Assembly (NCBI RefSeq): GCF_028858725.1
Contig: NC_084760.1
Coordinates: forward strand, 78,498,367-78,562,366
DNA length: 64,000 bases
DNA from: Colius striatus
Lineage: Eukaryota; Chordata; Aves; Coliiformes; Coliidae
Reading direction: 5' to 3'
The notes below the pieces were generated by a model. That model made no database searches. It was given only the letters and a program-made list of their open reading frames with translations, and was not told where the DNA came from. Both the position numbers and the translations under genes were made by a program. This document shows positions 26,201 through 39,300 of the stretch, in pieces; position 1 is the stretch's first letter, and the number at the start of each line of letters is the position of its first letter.

Positions 26201-29200
26201 CAGCCCCTGCCTGTACTGTGGGGCTCTGCAGAGAGTCTGGCAGATGAGGGGTGCTGGAGGCTGACTGGAAAGGAAAGCATTGTAAGAGGGCTGTGGGTGC
26301 CTCATTTTGCAGTGCTGGGGGAGGGAGAAGGTGGGGTGATAAAGGTGCCCTTGTTCACCCATATACAGCACCTCTGGCCTCATATTCTCTGGACTCTCAA
26401 CCCACACATTTGAACAAATTACTCTGTTTCTGAGCTGATGGTGGGTCTGGGGTTGCAGATACTGCTCCCTGGAAAATGAGGGGTCTGTCCTGCACTACTA
26501 TCACTTCGGGGATAGGCCGAGCCAAAGAGCAGGTTAGCCCACCCCAGCAGGGCCCAGTCACAGGCAGAGAAGCAAGAGGAACAATTGCAATAAAAGCAGC
26601 AAGCATCTCAAGAGGTCCATTTGCCGTGGCAACTCCATTTCAAATGCAGCAAATTCCCATTCTCCCTCATCAGGAGCCAAATATGTTACACAGTTTCTGT
26701 ACCCACAGAGATATCCCGAGGTCAGAACAGTCTCTTACAAGAGGACAGTGCCTGGACTTTGCCAGAGCCCGTACAACACATCCTAGCAATCATTTACAGC
26801 TCCACATGTACCCTCACTGCCTCAGGATTTTCTTTTAAAGAGGCACCAGCCGTAGGTCTAGAGTATCTCAGGGCCCTCCTTCAGCCCTTCATCTCCCCCA
26901 GTCAGAGAGGCTTCCCATCTCCAGGAGGCAGAGAGCATCCAGGGCAGCTCACTGAGAGGTGTCTGGTAACCATTCTCATAGCTCAAACACCACAGCCTCT
27001 CTTCCTACCCAGTCACGTCTGACTCCTCTTTTATCCACATTCTATTAAAAAAACCCTGAACCAACAAAAATCAAAACTTTCTTTGTTAATTTAGCTGAGC
27101 TCAGCAGAGGCTGGCCAAGCCTGCCTGCAGAGCACAAGGACCCAAAGCCCTCCCCAACAACACTGATCTGTGACACCAGGCATCAGGCTTCTGCATCCCA
27201 GGACATGGAAATTTCCATTCCTTCCCTTCCCCAGTGTTGAAGTTCCCTATGCCTCTCCCCTGCTCCGAGGCAAACCTATGCAGGCGGAAAGTCTGAAGAA
27301 GCTTCCTCCAGGCCAGGCTGAAGTCATTTGAACAGCGAAAAACAAAATAATTGTCTTTTTGCCTGCACAATCTGAGAGGGCTGCCAGGAGTTACCCACCT
27401 TACGCCAAGCCTGTGACCCCCGCGGCAGCCAGTAATTTCTGCAGCATCCTGAAAGAGCCCGTGCAGAGATGCCTGCCCTTGCTTGGAGGGACAACAAGCT
27501 CTGCCATGCTACCAAACTCCTAAGCACATACAGAGAAAAAGCTGAGAGTCTAGGCACAGCAAGCTGGACACAGAGGGTTCCCTTCTCCCTCTGGCCAGCC
27601 CCACTTTAGGACTCATTTTATTCTCTACCCCAGAACACCAGTGTTTTGGGGAGAAAACTGGGATGAACTTGAATTTCCGTGCAATTCAATTGCACAAGGA
27701 GCTTTCCAAATTCCATCTGGAAAAAAAAAACCAAAACAAGAGCATCTCTACCTCCCATGACAGAGTCACAGAATGGTAGGGGTTGGAAGGGATCCCCAGA
27801 GATCAGCCAGTCCAACCCCCTGCCAAAACAGATCCACCTTGATCAGATCACACAGGAACATGTCTGGGCAGGTTTTGAAAACCCCTAGAGAAGGAGACTC
27901 CACACCCTCCCCAGGCAGCCTGTGCCAGGGCTCCCTCACCCTCACAGGAAAGAAGTTTCTCCTTGTGTTTAAATGGAAATTTCTGTGTTCCAGCTTTTGT
28001 CAATTACCCCTTGTCCTATTACTGCACACTACAGAAAAAAGTGTTGCCCCATCTTCTTGACATACACCTCCTTTTAAATACTTGCAAATATTGATCAGGT
28101 CCCCCCTCAGTCTCCTCCAGGCTGAACAACCCCAGTTCCCGCAGCCTTTCCTCACAAGGAAGATGCTCCAGTCCCCTGATCATCTTGGTGGCCCTGCGCT
28201 AGACTGTGTCCAGAAGTTCCCTGTCCCTCTTGAGCTGAGGAGCCCAGAACTGGACACAGGACTCCAGATGAGGCCTCACCAGGGCAGAGTAGAGAGGGAG
28301 AAGAACCTTCCTTGATCTGCTGGCCACACTCTTCTTGATGCATCTCAGGATGCCATTGGCCCTCTTGGCCATGAGGGCACATTTCTGGCTCATGTTTAGT
28401 TTATCATCAACCAGGACTCCCAGGTCTCTCTCTGCAGAGCTGCTCTCCAGCAGGTCAACCCCCAGCCTGTACTGGTGCATGGGGTTGTTCCTTCCCAGAT
28501 GCAGGATTCTGCACTTGCCCTTGTTGAACCTCTTGAGTTCCTCTCTGCCCAACTCTCAAGCCAGTCAAGATCTTGCTGGGATCCAGGGGTACTGGGGGTC
28601 AGCAGCACCCCTGTTCAGCAGGGCAAGCACTGAGGAGGCAGCCCAGTGAATGGGGACAACCTCTTTTCCCCTGCATGGGGAAGATCTCTAGCACAGGGCT
28701 ACATGAGATGGGAGGGTTGGGACTGACACACATCAGGGAATGGTTAGAAGTGGCTCTTGGCCCCATGAGATGAGCCTCTGCGCCCAGTGCCTATCCATGC
28801 AGGCAATGGCTCAGCCTGGAAGGCCCCTTTGCTGCCATCACGTGAAGGAGAGCTCAGAACATCAGCTCCCATGGGGCCCCATTTTTACTCAATCTACTGT
28901 CCACAAACCTTTCTGAAGGCATCTCAGCCCACAGAGTCACCAGCACGTGATTTCTTATCAGCAGACGGGGCAGCACTTGTCTCTGGTGGAAGGAGGAAGT
29001 CAGGCTTCTTCCACTGCCCTCCCTCCCTCCCCAAAACACGCAGGCAACCAAAACCGCTGGGTCTCATTTTCCGTCTGAAGGAGGCCGAGCTCTCTCTCCT
29101 GTGACTGAACTGGGGACTCCCGGCCTTCATCCCCGGAGAGGAGCCATGCTGCTTTGCATGCAGAGGGCCTGTGAGCCACCCCCAGCCTGTTGCAGCACAG

Positions 29201-32200
29201 CATGGCCAGCATGGCCACAGCGAGACTGCATGTGCTCTACCTCTACCCCGCTGCCCCAGGGGCCCATCAGGTGGCATAAGCTGGTATGTGGCACAAGGAC
29301 CAGCACGGGCAGAATGGGAAACATGTTTTTAAGACAGTCTTAGAGAGAGGAAGCCCTGCTTAACTTCACACACTGATGCATTGACTCTGCCTCTACAGAT
29401 TTCACAGAGCGAAAGGTTTTCCCTCTGTGCTGGACTGTGACAGGTGATACCATCCCACCCTGAAGGAGTTGGTCCTGCAGTCTTTTTTTTTTTTTTTTTG
29501 CCAGAGTGCTGGACTTATGCATCTGCCTGGTGAGATGGGAAGGAGAGAGTTTCCTAGGTGAATCCTAAGAAAGCTTGAGCTTGTCTGGAGGCCAGGGCAC
29601 AACAATAAAGCCACCTGCAGCCTGCTCAGAGCTAGCTAGGCCTGCAGCTGGAAAGCTCCTCTCTTCACTTAAACACACAGCAGTCCCACTGGGACTCAAT
29701 TCAGCAGGAGAAAAGATGGTTCACAAGGAAAAGCCAGATGCTTGGAGGAGACTGCCTGAGTTTGAGCATCCAGGACTTGCTGTCTACACGGCCATGGAAT
29801 AAGCAGGATATGTAACAGTGCTCTAAGTGCACCCATTTTCTGCCTGTTGCCCCATTTCTCACCCTGTCACACCAGTTCTGTTGCTCTCTGGGACTGATCT
29901 GCCAGTGCCCAACTACTGCAGCTCTGACTTTCCTGAGGCAGAGGGATTGCTAGTGGCACTTGGAGGGGGGGGAGTAGAGACGCTTGGCCAAATGACTACT
30001 GGAAGACAGCACCCACACATGTCACTGGCCATTACACCCACATCTCTCCTGTTGATCAACTTCCTTCCTGCAGAAGTGGGACCCCTTCTAATTTTGGCCT
30101 TGGGAAGAGACAGATTTAGCCCCACTGCTTCACCCTGCCTGGCTTAAATCTCCTTTCCGGCAGAGGTGGGCAGGAAGGTATCCAAGGAGGATCCTGCTGA
30201 CGTGCCAACCACCCACGCTCCCTCGCCTCTGCCTCCACCTCCTCTACTTCCCCCTGCCCCAAGTGCCAGGCTGACACAGCCCCCTCGCAGGCACCCCTTG
30301 TGGCAGCAGAGGTGGGCAAGCCTGGGGGGAAGCTACAGCCAGCCAAGATTTTTGTTAGATGGAGAGCCAAGGCTTTTGCCAGCTTCCTTTGTGCAAGCCT
30401 GGTGCTCCTCTCTGCTTGGTACCAGCCAGGGCACCTTGGGAAACAGGAACTACTGGGCCAAAACCCGTGAATGTTTTGTATTTTCCGAATTACAATTACA
30501 GGAAAGTGTTGTTGCCCAAGCCTTCTGAAATATAACGATAGTATGACTTTAATTCTTGGCCTGGAGCTGTTTTGCGGCAGACATTACAGCAAGGCAGACA
30601 AGGAAACACGCTGCTGACGGAGATGAAAAGAAGTCGATGGGTATGTCTGGCTGGATGAAAGGGAAAGGGATGCAGCCTGTGGCCACCTGATCCCTTTTCT
30701 CTGGGGACCTTCTGTCACCAGATGAGCAATTTCTCCACAGACTTTTGTGTTGCTATCAGCCCCAACTGGGTTTTGCATACAGAACTGGCGTCGGCTCCGT
30801 GAGTTGCTGGGTGCTCACGGTCCCATTTACATCGATCGAGGCAGTGGATGTTCAGCATTGCTAAATATAAATGCCACCTACCTCTGCCGCAGGGTCAGCA
30901 GGAGAAACAGGAACAGCACAGGCAGAAACCCACAGCCTCGTCGGTCTGACCTCAGCAATAGGTTCTTTCCTCAGTGCTGGGAGCAGATCCCAGGACGGCT
31001 GACTGCTGTGCAGACACGGCCAGCTTGGAGCTGTGTAAGCTGCAATATGGGCAGACTTTTTGCTCCCTCCCTCCCTGCCTTGCTCTTTACAGATTTCCTG
31101 TTCTGAACTGCACCGTGAGAGAAAACAGAAGAGCGACTGCAACCGTTTGGAGAGCTCTCTGAGAGCCTCTCCCATCTACAGGAACCAGGGCAGCACAGAT
31201 TAATGTTTCCCTAGTTAATGAGATGCTTGCAATAGGTCTCTCTGAGCAAGTCTGACAAGCAAAGGGCTCAGTCACCTTAAAGGACAGCCTCAAGCAACAA
31301 AAGCATCTCCAAAGATGCAAAGAGCTGCATCCATCACGCTCACTAAAGAATAGCAAGCTGGAGGAGGGAGGGGCCTAGGCACACTGCAAAGGACTAGCCC
31401 AGGGGGCTCTGAGGTGTTGTTTCCACAGCGCTCCCTCCCCCCCCCCCGGGTCTCTCTGTGGGCACCTTGGCTGGGTGACTGGGAAAGGTGGCAAAGCTCC
31501 TCCATGCTGAGAAGCCCCAGAGTCAGCTTGAAGAAAGAGCAGGTCTGGAAAGCACTATCCAGGCACCCGCCCGGGGAACGTGGGAGGCTGGATTTTGTCT
31601 AACCTTGCTTGCCACGAGACTTCCAGACAATCCTCAGAGCAGATATCACAGTGAGCATTAATGAACTAATTAGCAGATGCACAGACTCCTTCCTATCTGG
31701 GAAGTAAACACTTGGGCTGCCTCCCAGCTCATCTTCAGCCTCAGAGCCAGCTGTGCTCTGCCAGGCAAGGACAGAGCCTCCTGGCTGCTCCTGCTATTGA
31801 AGATATTTGCTTGCCGGTGGCAGTGCCCCCGAGTTTCTCTTCCTCTTGCACTCAGTGTTGAACTCCAGCTCAGGTTTGGGGCAAAGCTTCAGCCTTCTCA
31901 GCTGCGAGCTCACTTTGCTCATGCTCGGTGTTTGCACTCATGATGAAAAACTTCTATTGAGGGAATGTACAACTGGAAAGCGCTGTGATTAGCTGAAGGC
32001 AGTTACCAGAAGCCAAAACAAATATCTCCAGAGTGATGCCTCTGCCCCTCAGAGGGCATTACAGATGTGGAAAGCCCCCTCTCATTAAGAGACATGCTGG
32101 CCTCCGTCACAGAGGCTGAGGAGGGCAGCCCCGTGGCAGAGTGTGCGTCACAACTGTGGCGTGCAGGCGGGCTGGCAAAGCACGGCCGTTCCCACCTGAG

Positions 32201-33138
32201 AACAAACAGTTCCTGAGCTGCTCGCCTGAGCAGCATCCGTGGCCTTAACACAGCCATCTCAAGGTCTTGCCCTGCACAGCCAACCTCATTTTGGGTCTTG
32301 CATACACAGCCAAACCTTCCCCATCCCCGCTTCCAAGGGACAGCGGGGAGGGACAGGGAGGGGACACACACACGACGACTTGATTTGTTTCCCCCCATTT
32401 TCTAGTTACTGGCAGCCTCATAGCAAGTGAAAAGTTGACTTCCTACAGCGGGTCTGCTTTGTGCCACGTTGCCTGGGCTGCCTCTCCCTGCTCGCACTGC
32501 AGGACCTGGCTCCGGTCCCCTCTGGTCACCCACCCAAACCTATGCCAAGGTGCCATGCACCCCTGGCGCAGCAGAAGGCGAGAGGCTCTCGGGGAGCCCT
32601 TCGCAGCCCGTCCGAACGGCTGCTCCTCGGCAGAAGAGGGCCGGGGACCGCTGCAGATAAAGCCCGGTTTTATCTGTAGCCACCGGCTCCCCGCTGCCGG
32701 CCGGCTGCGAGGGGCCAAGCCCGGGGCTGTGGGGGGGCCCGGAGCTCGCAGGCCGTTCCCGGGGACAGAGGGAGGAGGTGATGGAGGGAGGGCAGGGGCC
32801 GCGGTCACTCACGTATCTCCGTCCTCTGAAAGGTAGGTGAGGGCCTCCAGCTGCTGGCGGCTGAGCCCCTGGGGTGACGACGGCTCCTCGGCGCGGCAGG
32901 CGGCCGGCAGCCCCGGCAGGGGCTCGGGAAGTGCCCCGGAGCCGTAGCTGGAGTCCAGCCGCTCCTCGGCAACGGTATCGACCGGGGTCTCGGTGGCGGC
33001 GGCGGGGGGAATCTCGGCGGGGGTCTCCCTCCCGCCCGGCAGCGAGCGCAGGGACTCGATGCCCGAGTCGCACTGCCCGTCCTCGCCCTCCCAGCCCGCC
33101 GGCTCCTTGCGGCACTCGCCGCCCCCGGCCCGCGACAT
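20202..33138 (-). CDS. NFKBIE: NF-kappa-B inhibitor epsilon (I-kappa-B-epsilon)
   Basis: A cytoplasmic ankyrin-repeat inhibitor that holds RelA- and c-Rel-containing NF-kappa-B dimers until it is phosphorylated by IKK and degraded. Coding exons (minus): 32813-33138, 21903-22005, 21209-21446, 20981-21069, 20543-20791 and 20202-20267. All borders are GT-AG, phases agree, and the product is 356 aa (361 in the human short form). The N-terminus carries the IKK/beta-TrCP phosphodegron DSGIES at residues 24-29. A Ser/Pro-rich stretch follows, ending in [17 protein letters not shown]. About six ankyrin repeats occupy roughly residues 106-330 ([46 protein letters not shown]). The tail contains [12 protein letters not shown] as in human I-kappa-B-epsilon, which distinguishes it from NFKBIA and NFKBIB. 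The gene is intact. Confidence 0.95.
27766..28610 (-). mobile_element. CR1 LINE, 5'-truncated, minus orientation
   Basis: The minus strand encodes the C-terminal part of a CR1 reverse transcriptase (28199-28552). Motifs include [53 protein letters not shown] and [14 protein letters not shown]. It continues into the CR1 3' region and ends at 27766 with the family's terminal block (GGTTGGA...GATCTCTGGGGATCCCTTCCAACCCCTACCATTCTGTG, reverse complement of 27770-27830). The frame is closed by a TAG just after the RDRELLDTV segment, and the start of the element is missing, so it is dead. The exact upstream edge (about 28600) is uncertain. It has no tail repeat beyond the usual ATTCTGTG-type end. Confidence 0.92.
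29483..29499 (+). repeat. (T)17 homopolymer
   Basis: Run of 17 T bases in NFKBIE intron 1. It does not abut a recognisable SINE. Confidence 0.85.
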
Positions 33139-33297
33139 CGCTCAGCGCCAGCCACCCGCCCGCCCCGGCCCAGGCCCCGGCCCCGACCCCAGCTCCGGCG
33201 CCGGGGGGTTCATGGCCGGAAAGCCAGCGAGCGGCGGTCGGCGCGGAGGCCGAGGCGCCGCGGCTCCTCCTCCTCCTCGTCCTGCCCCTGCCCGCTG

Positions 33298-33306
33298 TGA
33301 CTCAGC
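33298..33306. promoter_or_regulatory. NFKBIE: AP-1 / antioxidant-response-like site
   Basis: TGACTCAGC matches both the AP-1 core (TGACTCA) and the TGACNNNGC antioxidant-response/MARE core. It lies 160 bp upstream of the NFKBIE ATG within the CpG island. Confidence 0.5.
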
Positions 33307-33327
33307 CGCGCCCGGCCCCGCCCGCCC

Positions 33328-33337
33328 GGGATTCCCC
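33328..33337. promoter_or_regulatory. NFKBIE: Consensus kappa-B site upstream of NFKBIE
   Basis: GGGATTCCCC fits the GGGRNWYYCC consensus exactly. It lies about 190 bp upstream of the ATG in the promoter island. NF-kappa-B-driven transcription of I-kappa-B genes is an established feedback, so the position is functionally sensible. Binding itself is inferred. Confidence 0.65.
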
Positions 33338-36300
33338 AGCCGCCGCCCCGGCACCCCGCGGAACGGGGGGTGCCGCTCCCCGCCCGCTACGTCGCCGCGG
33401 GAGGACTGGGAGGGAGCAAACCCACCCGCGGGCGAGGCCCGGCAGCCCGGGCGGCCGGGGGCCATCCTTCCCCACGGCGCGCAATACGTCCCGATGCACC
33501 CTGAACCTGCCTACTCCCCTGCTCTGTTTGTCTGGGTTCTTTAAATAGCAGGCAGGTGTTCCCGGAGTGGGACCTTGTCAAACCAGGCGGGGTGTGGGTG
33601 AGGATGGCGTTGTGTGCTCAGGTGCTGACTGAAGCTGCAGGCTCAGTGGGAAAGGATATGGTGGATGCCACTTGCGGGTGGCAGTGGAGACAGGTGCGAA
33701 AGACATATTTTGCTTTTCCCATGTGCCGGGATTAACCCGTTTCGCCCCTTGAGGCACCTTCTTGTCTGTCCTGTCGGTACAGGCAAAGGGAGAGGCGAGG
33801 TGGTCACTAGAGCTGGCTGTACAATTCACTCGGTTCAGCGGTTTTACCACTGCCTTTCTTGTGATGCAAATAGAAAGCCTAGAGTGGCTGCCGAGGCTGA
33901 CACAAGAGCAGCCAGGACACAGAGATCAAAGCTGAAAACAGAAGCTCAAATGAAGGCCCAGAGTTTCAGTGCTCCCTTCTCAATATCAAAACTACCCGGT
34001 TTTGTTCCTTATCTAGTTGCTTTCCAGCATCCCAGGCAGTGGCCTTTCATTAGAAGGCAAGCTAGATAGCTCTCAATGTAGGTGACACTTTAAAATCAGT
34101 TTCCTTTGGTGCTCGGTGTGCCTCTCTGCCTCCACAGGGTACCCATCTTTCCAGTTCAGCCTGGAGGGAGGGGAAAGATCTCTTTGTGCCACACACCTGC
34201 AAGGGAGCTCACTTAGAAAGAGCTTGGTGGTGGCTACGAGACCAAGCTCACACCAATCACATGCAAAGTGCCAATGACTTCCCCCTCCAATGCTGCAGCT
34301 GCCGCCTGGGATTTGCGTCACCCCACCAACAATGGGCCACCAGGCCTTTAACCACAGCCTGCTGCAGGCGAGCTGCCCACAAAAAGTGCCTTCAGCCAGG
34401 CAGGAAGAAAGGTTTTGGGGTGTGTGGGCAGCAGGAGACAGGCAGGGGAAGTCTCTGTTGGCATCAATAACTTCAAGTCACAAGTTTTCCTCCCACACTC
34501 ATTATCCGTTTCAGTTATCACCAGTTGTGTCCCTGGCACTGCCTGTCTGTGAGATTGCCATTGCTAAGGGAAAGGAGCTTCTCCCACATATTACCAGCTG
34601 TTCAATGCAGGACAGGGATCAGGAACATCCATGTCACTCCCTCTCACGCCCTGGCAGTGGCTGCATCACCGCTTCATGTGCATCAGTTGCTGAGGTTCAT
34701 GACCCCCACCAGAATTTCCCCCCTTTCAGCTTTCTGTACCCCACTGCTACCAGGTTACCAATCAAGTACTTTCCAAAACGCCTTTGCTTTTTTTCTCTAG
34801 TGACATACTAGATGTTACTAAAGATGCAGCTCCACAATGGAATGGTTTCTTACACACTTTTGCACAGATTAAATCAGGTATTGGGAGAAACTCACTTTGG
34901 TCAAACCAGCACAAACTTGTGCAGTGATGCACAAAGGTTTCACTTTTCTGTGTACTAGTTGCTGCTTGGCTTTGCAGCAAGTGTCAGACATCCTTTGATT
35001 ATCTTGTGATGTCCTGTTCCAGGTGGGACACAGGTTTGGAGCCTCCTTCCAGGGCTAGCACAGGTCTAGGAGCAGTTCAGCCAAAGCACAGAGCCTGAGC
35101 CAGCTCTACAGGGAGGGAACTCCACATCCACCACCTGATCCTTTACAGTCGGGTCCTCGGCAAGCTGTCTACGCTTCTGTCTGCCACCCTGGAGGTGGCC
35201 TATCTCTGCTGATTATGTGTTTATCTGGAGCTAGTAATCTTGCAGCTTCCCTAAGGTAAGCCTTGAACTTTCTTGAGCTGTCTAGTGCTCTCCCAGGGCT
35301 GTGCTGCAGCAGTGTGCTACAGCTGAGCTGCAGAAACCAGACACCTCCCCAGTAAAAGCAGCGATGCCACCCAGGCACTCAGGTCCAGCGAGTCTCTAGT
35401 CTGACCTTCCAACTACACCCAGTAATACCCAGCTCAGGCACCACCTCCTTCCCATCTCCGTGTTGGCTGGGTGTGCTTGCATTAACCCTTTGGACGATTT
35501 GACTGGAAAGTCTGAGAGATGAACTTGACCACTCTGCCCTGCTGTTTGCCTTCTGCCAAGCCCAAGGCTTGGGCTCCATTTCATGCTGACTTCCAAACGG
35601 AAAGCTTTTCTGCCTGGCCACGTGTGTTTTGGACTTGCATTGTTTTCGGGGGCTTTAAATACAGAGATATACATATATGTATGCACATGCCACGTACATA
35701 ATATCTATATAAAATGTATAGGCAGGTAGTGGTAGAGTTGGTAAAGGCATTTAAATACAATAGGAGAATAATCTCGATGTTCTGATTGGCTTTTGAGGAT
35801 TTAAAAACAGAAGCTCGAACCCCGGGTTCTCTCCAGTCCCCCTTAAGACGTGTCACTGAAAACGGTTAAAATTGCAGGGAAAAGCTAAAGAGGCAGGGCT
35901 CCGTTCCCGCTAGAGGTCAGTGCCAACACACGATACTCAAAGGCACCCAGCGCTACTCAAAATAACCTCTCTGGCAAGAAGCGGCTCAGAAAGGCTCTCC
36001 CACCCCACCACGTTGCCAGGAGCACCAGGGCAGAGCCTTGCCATGGGAAGGACTCCCCAGGCGACCCGTAACCCTCGGTACTGTCCCAGATAATGTCCTG
36101 TCCCCAAGCACAGCCTTCTGATGTCCTAAGTGAAACTCAGCTCTCTGTAAACAACTTCTTGAATCCAAACTTCTGCCCATCTCAGTTGCAGCTTGGCCTG
36201 GCATCAGCACCTTCTCCACTGTTCCTCAAGCTGTTAACCGGGTGAGGTGAGATGTGACTGAGAGAGACGGTGAAGGGCAGTTTATGTCAACTCTGTGTCT

Positions 36301-39300
36301 GGTTTGAGGAAAAATAGGGGTATTTTAATTGCTGACCATGGTCCTCTGCCACTTTTGAGTAGCGTAGGTTACCTGAAATTGTTCAAAGCAGTTGCTGCTA
36401 CAGTGATTCCTGCCAGGCAATGTGACTGGTGCTGGATTCCCCCCATGCAGATGATCCACTGCACAGCTGTGGCCTCACACAAGCACTGGGCTGCCCTGTC
36501 TCCTTCAGCTGCAGCCCTTTTCCCCATCCCCAGCATCGAGAGCCCTGAGCCCATTGGGAAGGTGCTAGGTCCCCATCTGAGGAAGCTACCATGGCATTTT
36601 CCGTACCAGAGATGACTCTGGGAACCCCGAGCAATAACCTAGACCTTTGCCTGAGGTTACAGCTCCAGTTCAGGAAGCATAGCCCAAAAGCTGCACGTTC
36701 TGGGCTCTTGGAGCAGAGGCCCTGGGAGAGCAAGGAAAGCTGCAGGAAAGATGACAGGCTCTCTCCTCTGACTGGTGTTCCATATATCTGACAGCAAGTG
36801 AGCTCCACGGTGCACCAAACTGGGTCACTTCACTTTCTGGGCTAACAGAGTAAGCAGGAACATGTCTTTTAAGGATTTGATGCCCAGAAGTGAGGCCAAG
36901 CTTTCTAACAGACCAGGGCAAAACAAATAATCCTCAAATACCTGGTTTGGGTTTTCTTTGGGGGGAGAAATCAGCCTAGAAAATGCCGGCTGCCCTCCTG
37001 TGGTGAGTCTGGCTGAAATCACAGAGTGGTTTTGAATCTCCCCAAGGATACTGCTCTGGGTACTTGCTTGCTTTTTGCAGTAAGGGATTATCTGCAGTGG
37101 GAGTTTCCCTCCTTGCAGCCCATGTTGGGTGCCTCTCGCCTTTCTGCTCTGCCTTCCCCTAGCATTACGGGACCCATTGTGCCAATATAGTGATGCAGCC
37201 TGGAGCAGATCAGGTTTGTCTACGTGTGGTGGGTGGTTGGCAAGTGGCCAGCTGATGCCCTCCCTCAGAAGGACACATAGTTCCCAGTCTTGCCCAGAGT
37301 CCTGCGGTGGACATGGCAGTTTCTAGCTCCTTGGGCTGTTCACTGTGTCTATATGTGTGTATGATGCGTAGGAAGCCAGACAAAAAGGATTAATTTGTTA
37401 TTTGAATGGGGATCACACCCAGCTCACCCCGCTCTTGGCTTTCACTTCCACAAGCAGAATGGGGTTGATTAAAAATGCGCTAAAACCTCACGAGCTTACA
37501 AAGAGAATGAACAAACCTCCCAGGTATCTCAACAAAATATAACTCTAAATTAGAACCTTTGTGTGTAACTCCTGTCAGCGCAGCGGCTGCAGCAGCAACA
37601 CGCTCTGCTCGCATCTGGGTTAGTGCATGGCTGATAAGGCCTCGGTATGTATTTATTTATGTGTGTGTGTGCAGCTGGGTGTGCTCAGAGCTCTCCCAAA
37701 GGAGATGGCAGATGTGCTTATGAATGGGGAGGAGATGGCAGATGGTCTTGAAGAACTGATAATAAAACCATGCTTAAATAGATGGTGGAACTGTGCCCTA
37801 GGTGAGAAATCTCATCACCTGGGGCTCCCTTTAGACTCACTTGCAGAGGGTGACTCTGATAACCTCTGCCTTGCCATGCTGCTGTAGCAAAGAGCACTCC
37901 TCCCTGCCCAGGGAATAGCTGTGGAGGACAGTGCTCCATCACTGGGCTATCATTTATTCATGACTCTCTAAGCACAGTTTATCTGGCAGAGACTATCCCA
38001 GACTGAACTAAAGCCTCAACTCACTCAACCATCCCTTGGCTCACCTTGCCAGAGAGGGCAGGACAGATGCTACCAGGCACTGCACCCTGGGCTTCAGCAT
38101 CACCATGCTGGGCCAGATGGCCCTTAGAAAGGAGGATGGCTTAACTTCCATTTTTGAGTTGCTTCTGCTCGAGTTGCTTCCTGCTTCACCTCAGCCCCTC
38201 ACTGCAGCCCTGTAGCCCCACACTAGCCCAGTCCTTGCCTCCTAATGGTGACTCCTCTGCTGTTCCCTGGCAAGCTGCGCAGTGCTGCCAGAGGTATTAC
38301 TCATGCAAGCTCAGCCTTGCTCTCAGGAGAGCTAAACCTCCCAGCTGCCAGACTGAATTAGAGCTTGTGTCTCTCCATGCTTGCATCAGAGTAATTTGGG
38401 AACAGGCTTGGTGAAGCCACACTACTGTAAGCAAGTGAGGAGCCCAGGCAGCAGTTAGGGGGTGAGCATGACAGCTGGCTCAGGACAGCAGAGTGGAGAG
38501 GTGGGGGTGGGCAAGCCATTTGAAATATTCAGGTGCTGAGCAGTAGCGCAAGACACACAGAAGGCAGGTGGCCAGAGGAGCCCCTGTGCCATGGATAACT
38601 GAAGATTAAGTCAGTGTTGCCCAGGTAACTGGTGCCCAAGGCACACCAAAGCTGGGATGGCAGCCATGCCCCAGGATGTTGGCCTCATGGCCAGCCTCAG
38701 CCCACATAATCACTCCTCAGTAATGCAGTTGTAGCCGTGGGTTCTTAGCCCCTTCCTAGAATGGCCTCACCTCCCCCACCCACCCAGGTCCGTAGGAATG
38801 GAGATCTCCACCAGCTGGGTGGAGAAGAGATGCTACCCCAGACCAGGATGTGTCAGCTCCAACCACTCAGCATGGGGAAGACAAATGGCAACAGAAGCCT
38901 GTTTTCTGCTTCTCCCAGGACTGTAACTAGGGGTAATCTAAATGCTCTGAGCCATTAGTTTCCATAGCTTATTGCTTTCTCAGGGTAATGGGCCAAAAAA
39001 CTCAGGCAGAACAAAATATCTGCTAGGAGAGGATTTGACTCCATTTTCCAGGCACTTGGGGTGGTCATTGCAGCTGCAGAGTTATATTGGGCAAGATGTC
39101 CTGAGGACCATCAAACAGCATCTGGGCAGCTCTAAATCTGCTTTTCATTCCTAGAGGTCACGTGCGGGAGGCCACTGGGTATTCTGCTGATCTGCTGCAG
39201 AGAAGAAAGTGATTTAACCTGATACAGAAGCCCCTGAGGAGCCTCACAAACAATTGTGGTGATGAAGAAATAGACTCTCGTGGAGCTGATTCGAAAATCA

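Larger units (their letters stand above)
22006..32812 (-). other. NFKBIE: NFKBIE intron 1 (10.8 kb)
   Basis: A very long first intron compared with the other NFKBIE introns, all under 0.6 kb. It holds a truncated CR1 (27766-28610), a 17-base T run (29483-29499), a C run near 31440 and otherwise unique sequence. A less GC-rich patch near 30460-30560 could be regulatory. I find no nested gene. Confidence 0.85.
32560..33500 (-). promoter_or_regulatory. NFKBIE: CpG island, NFKBIE promoter and first exon
   Basis: CpG-dense DNA spans the first coding exon and about 350 bp upstream of the ATG (33138, minus strand). No TATA box is seen. A consensus kappa-B site and an AP-1/antioxidant-type site lie upstream of the ATG and are listed separately. 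Confidence 0.8.

Noticed and set aside
38000-38130. Possible very old CR1 tail (CATGCTGGGCCAGATGGCCC)
   Set aside because: Only a short phrase resembles the usual GCTGGACTAGATGGACC ending, and the rest cannot be aligned by eye.
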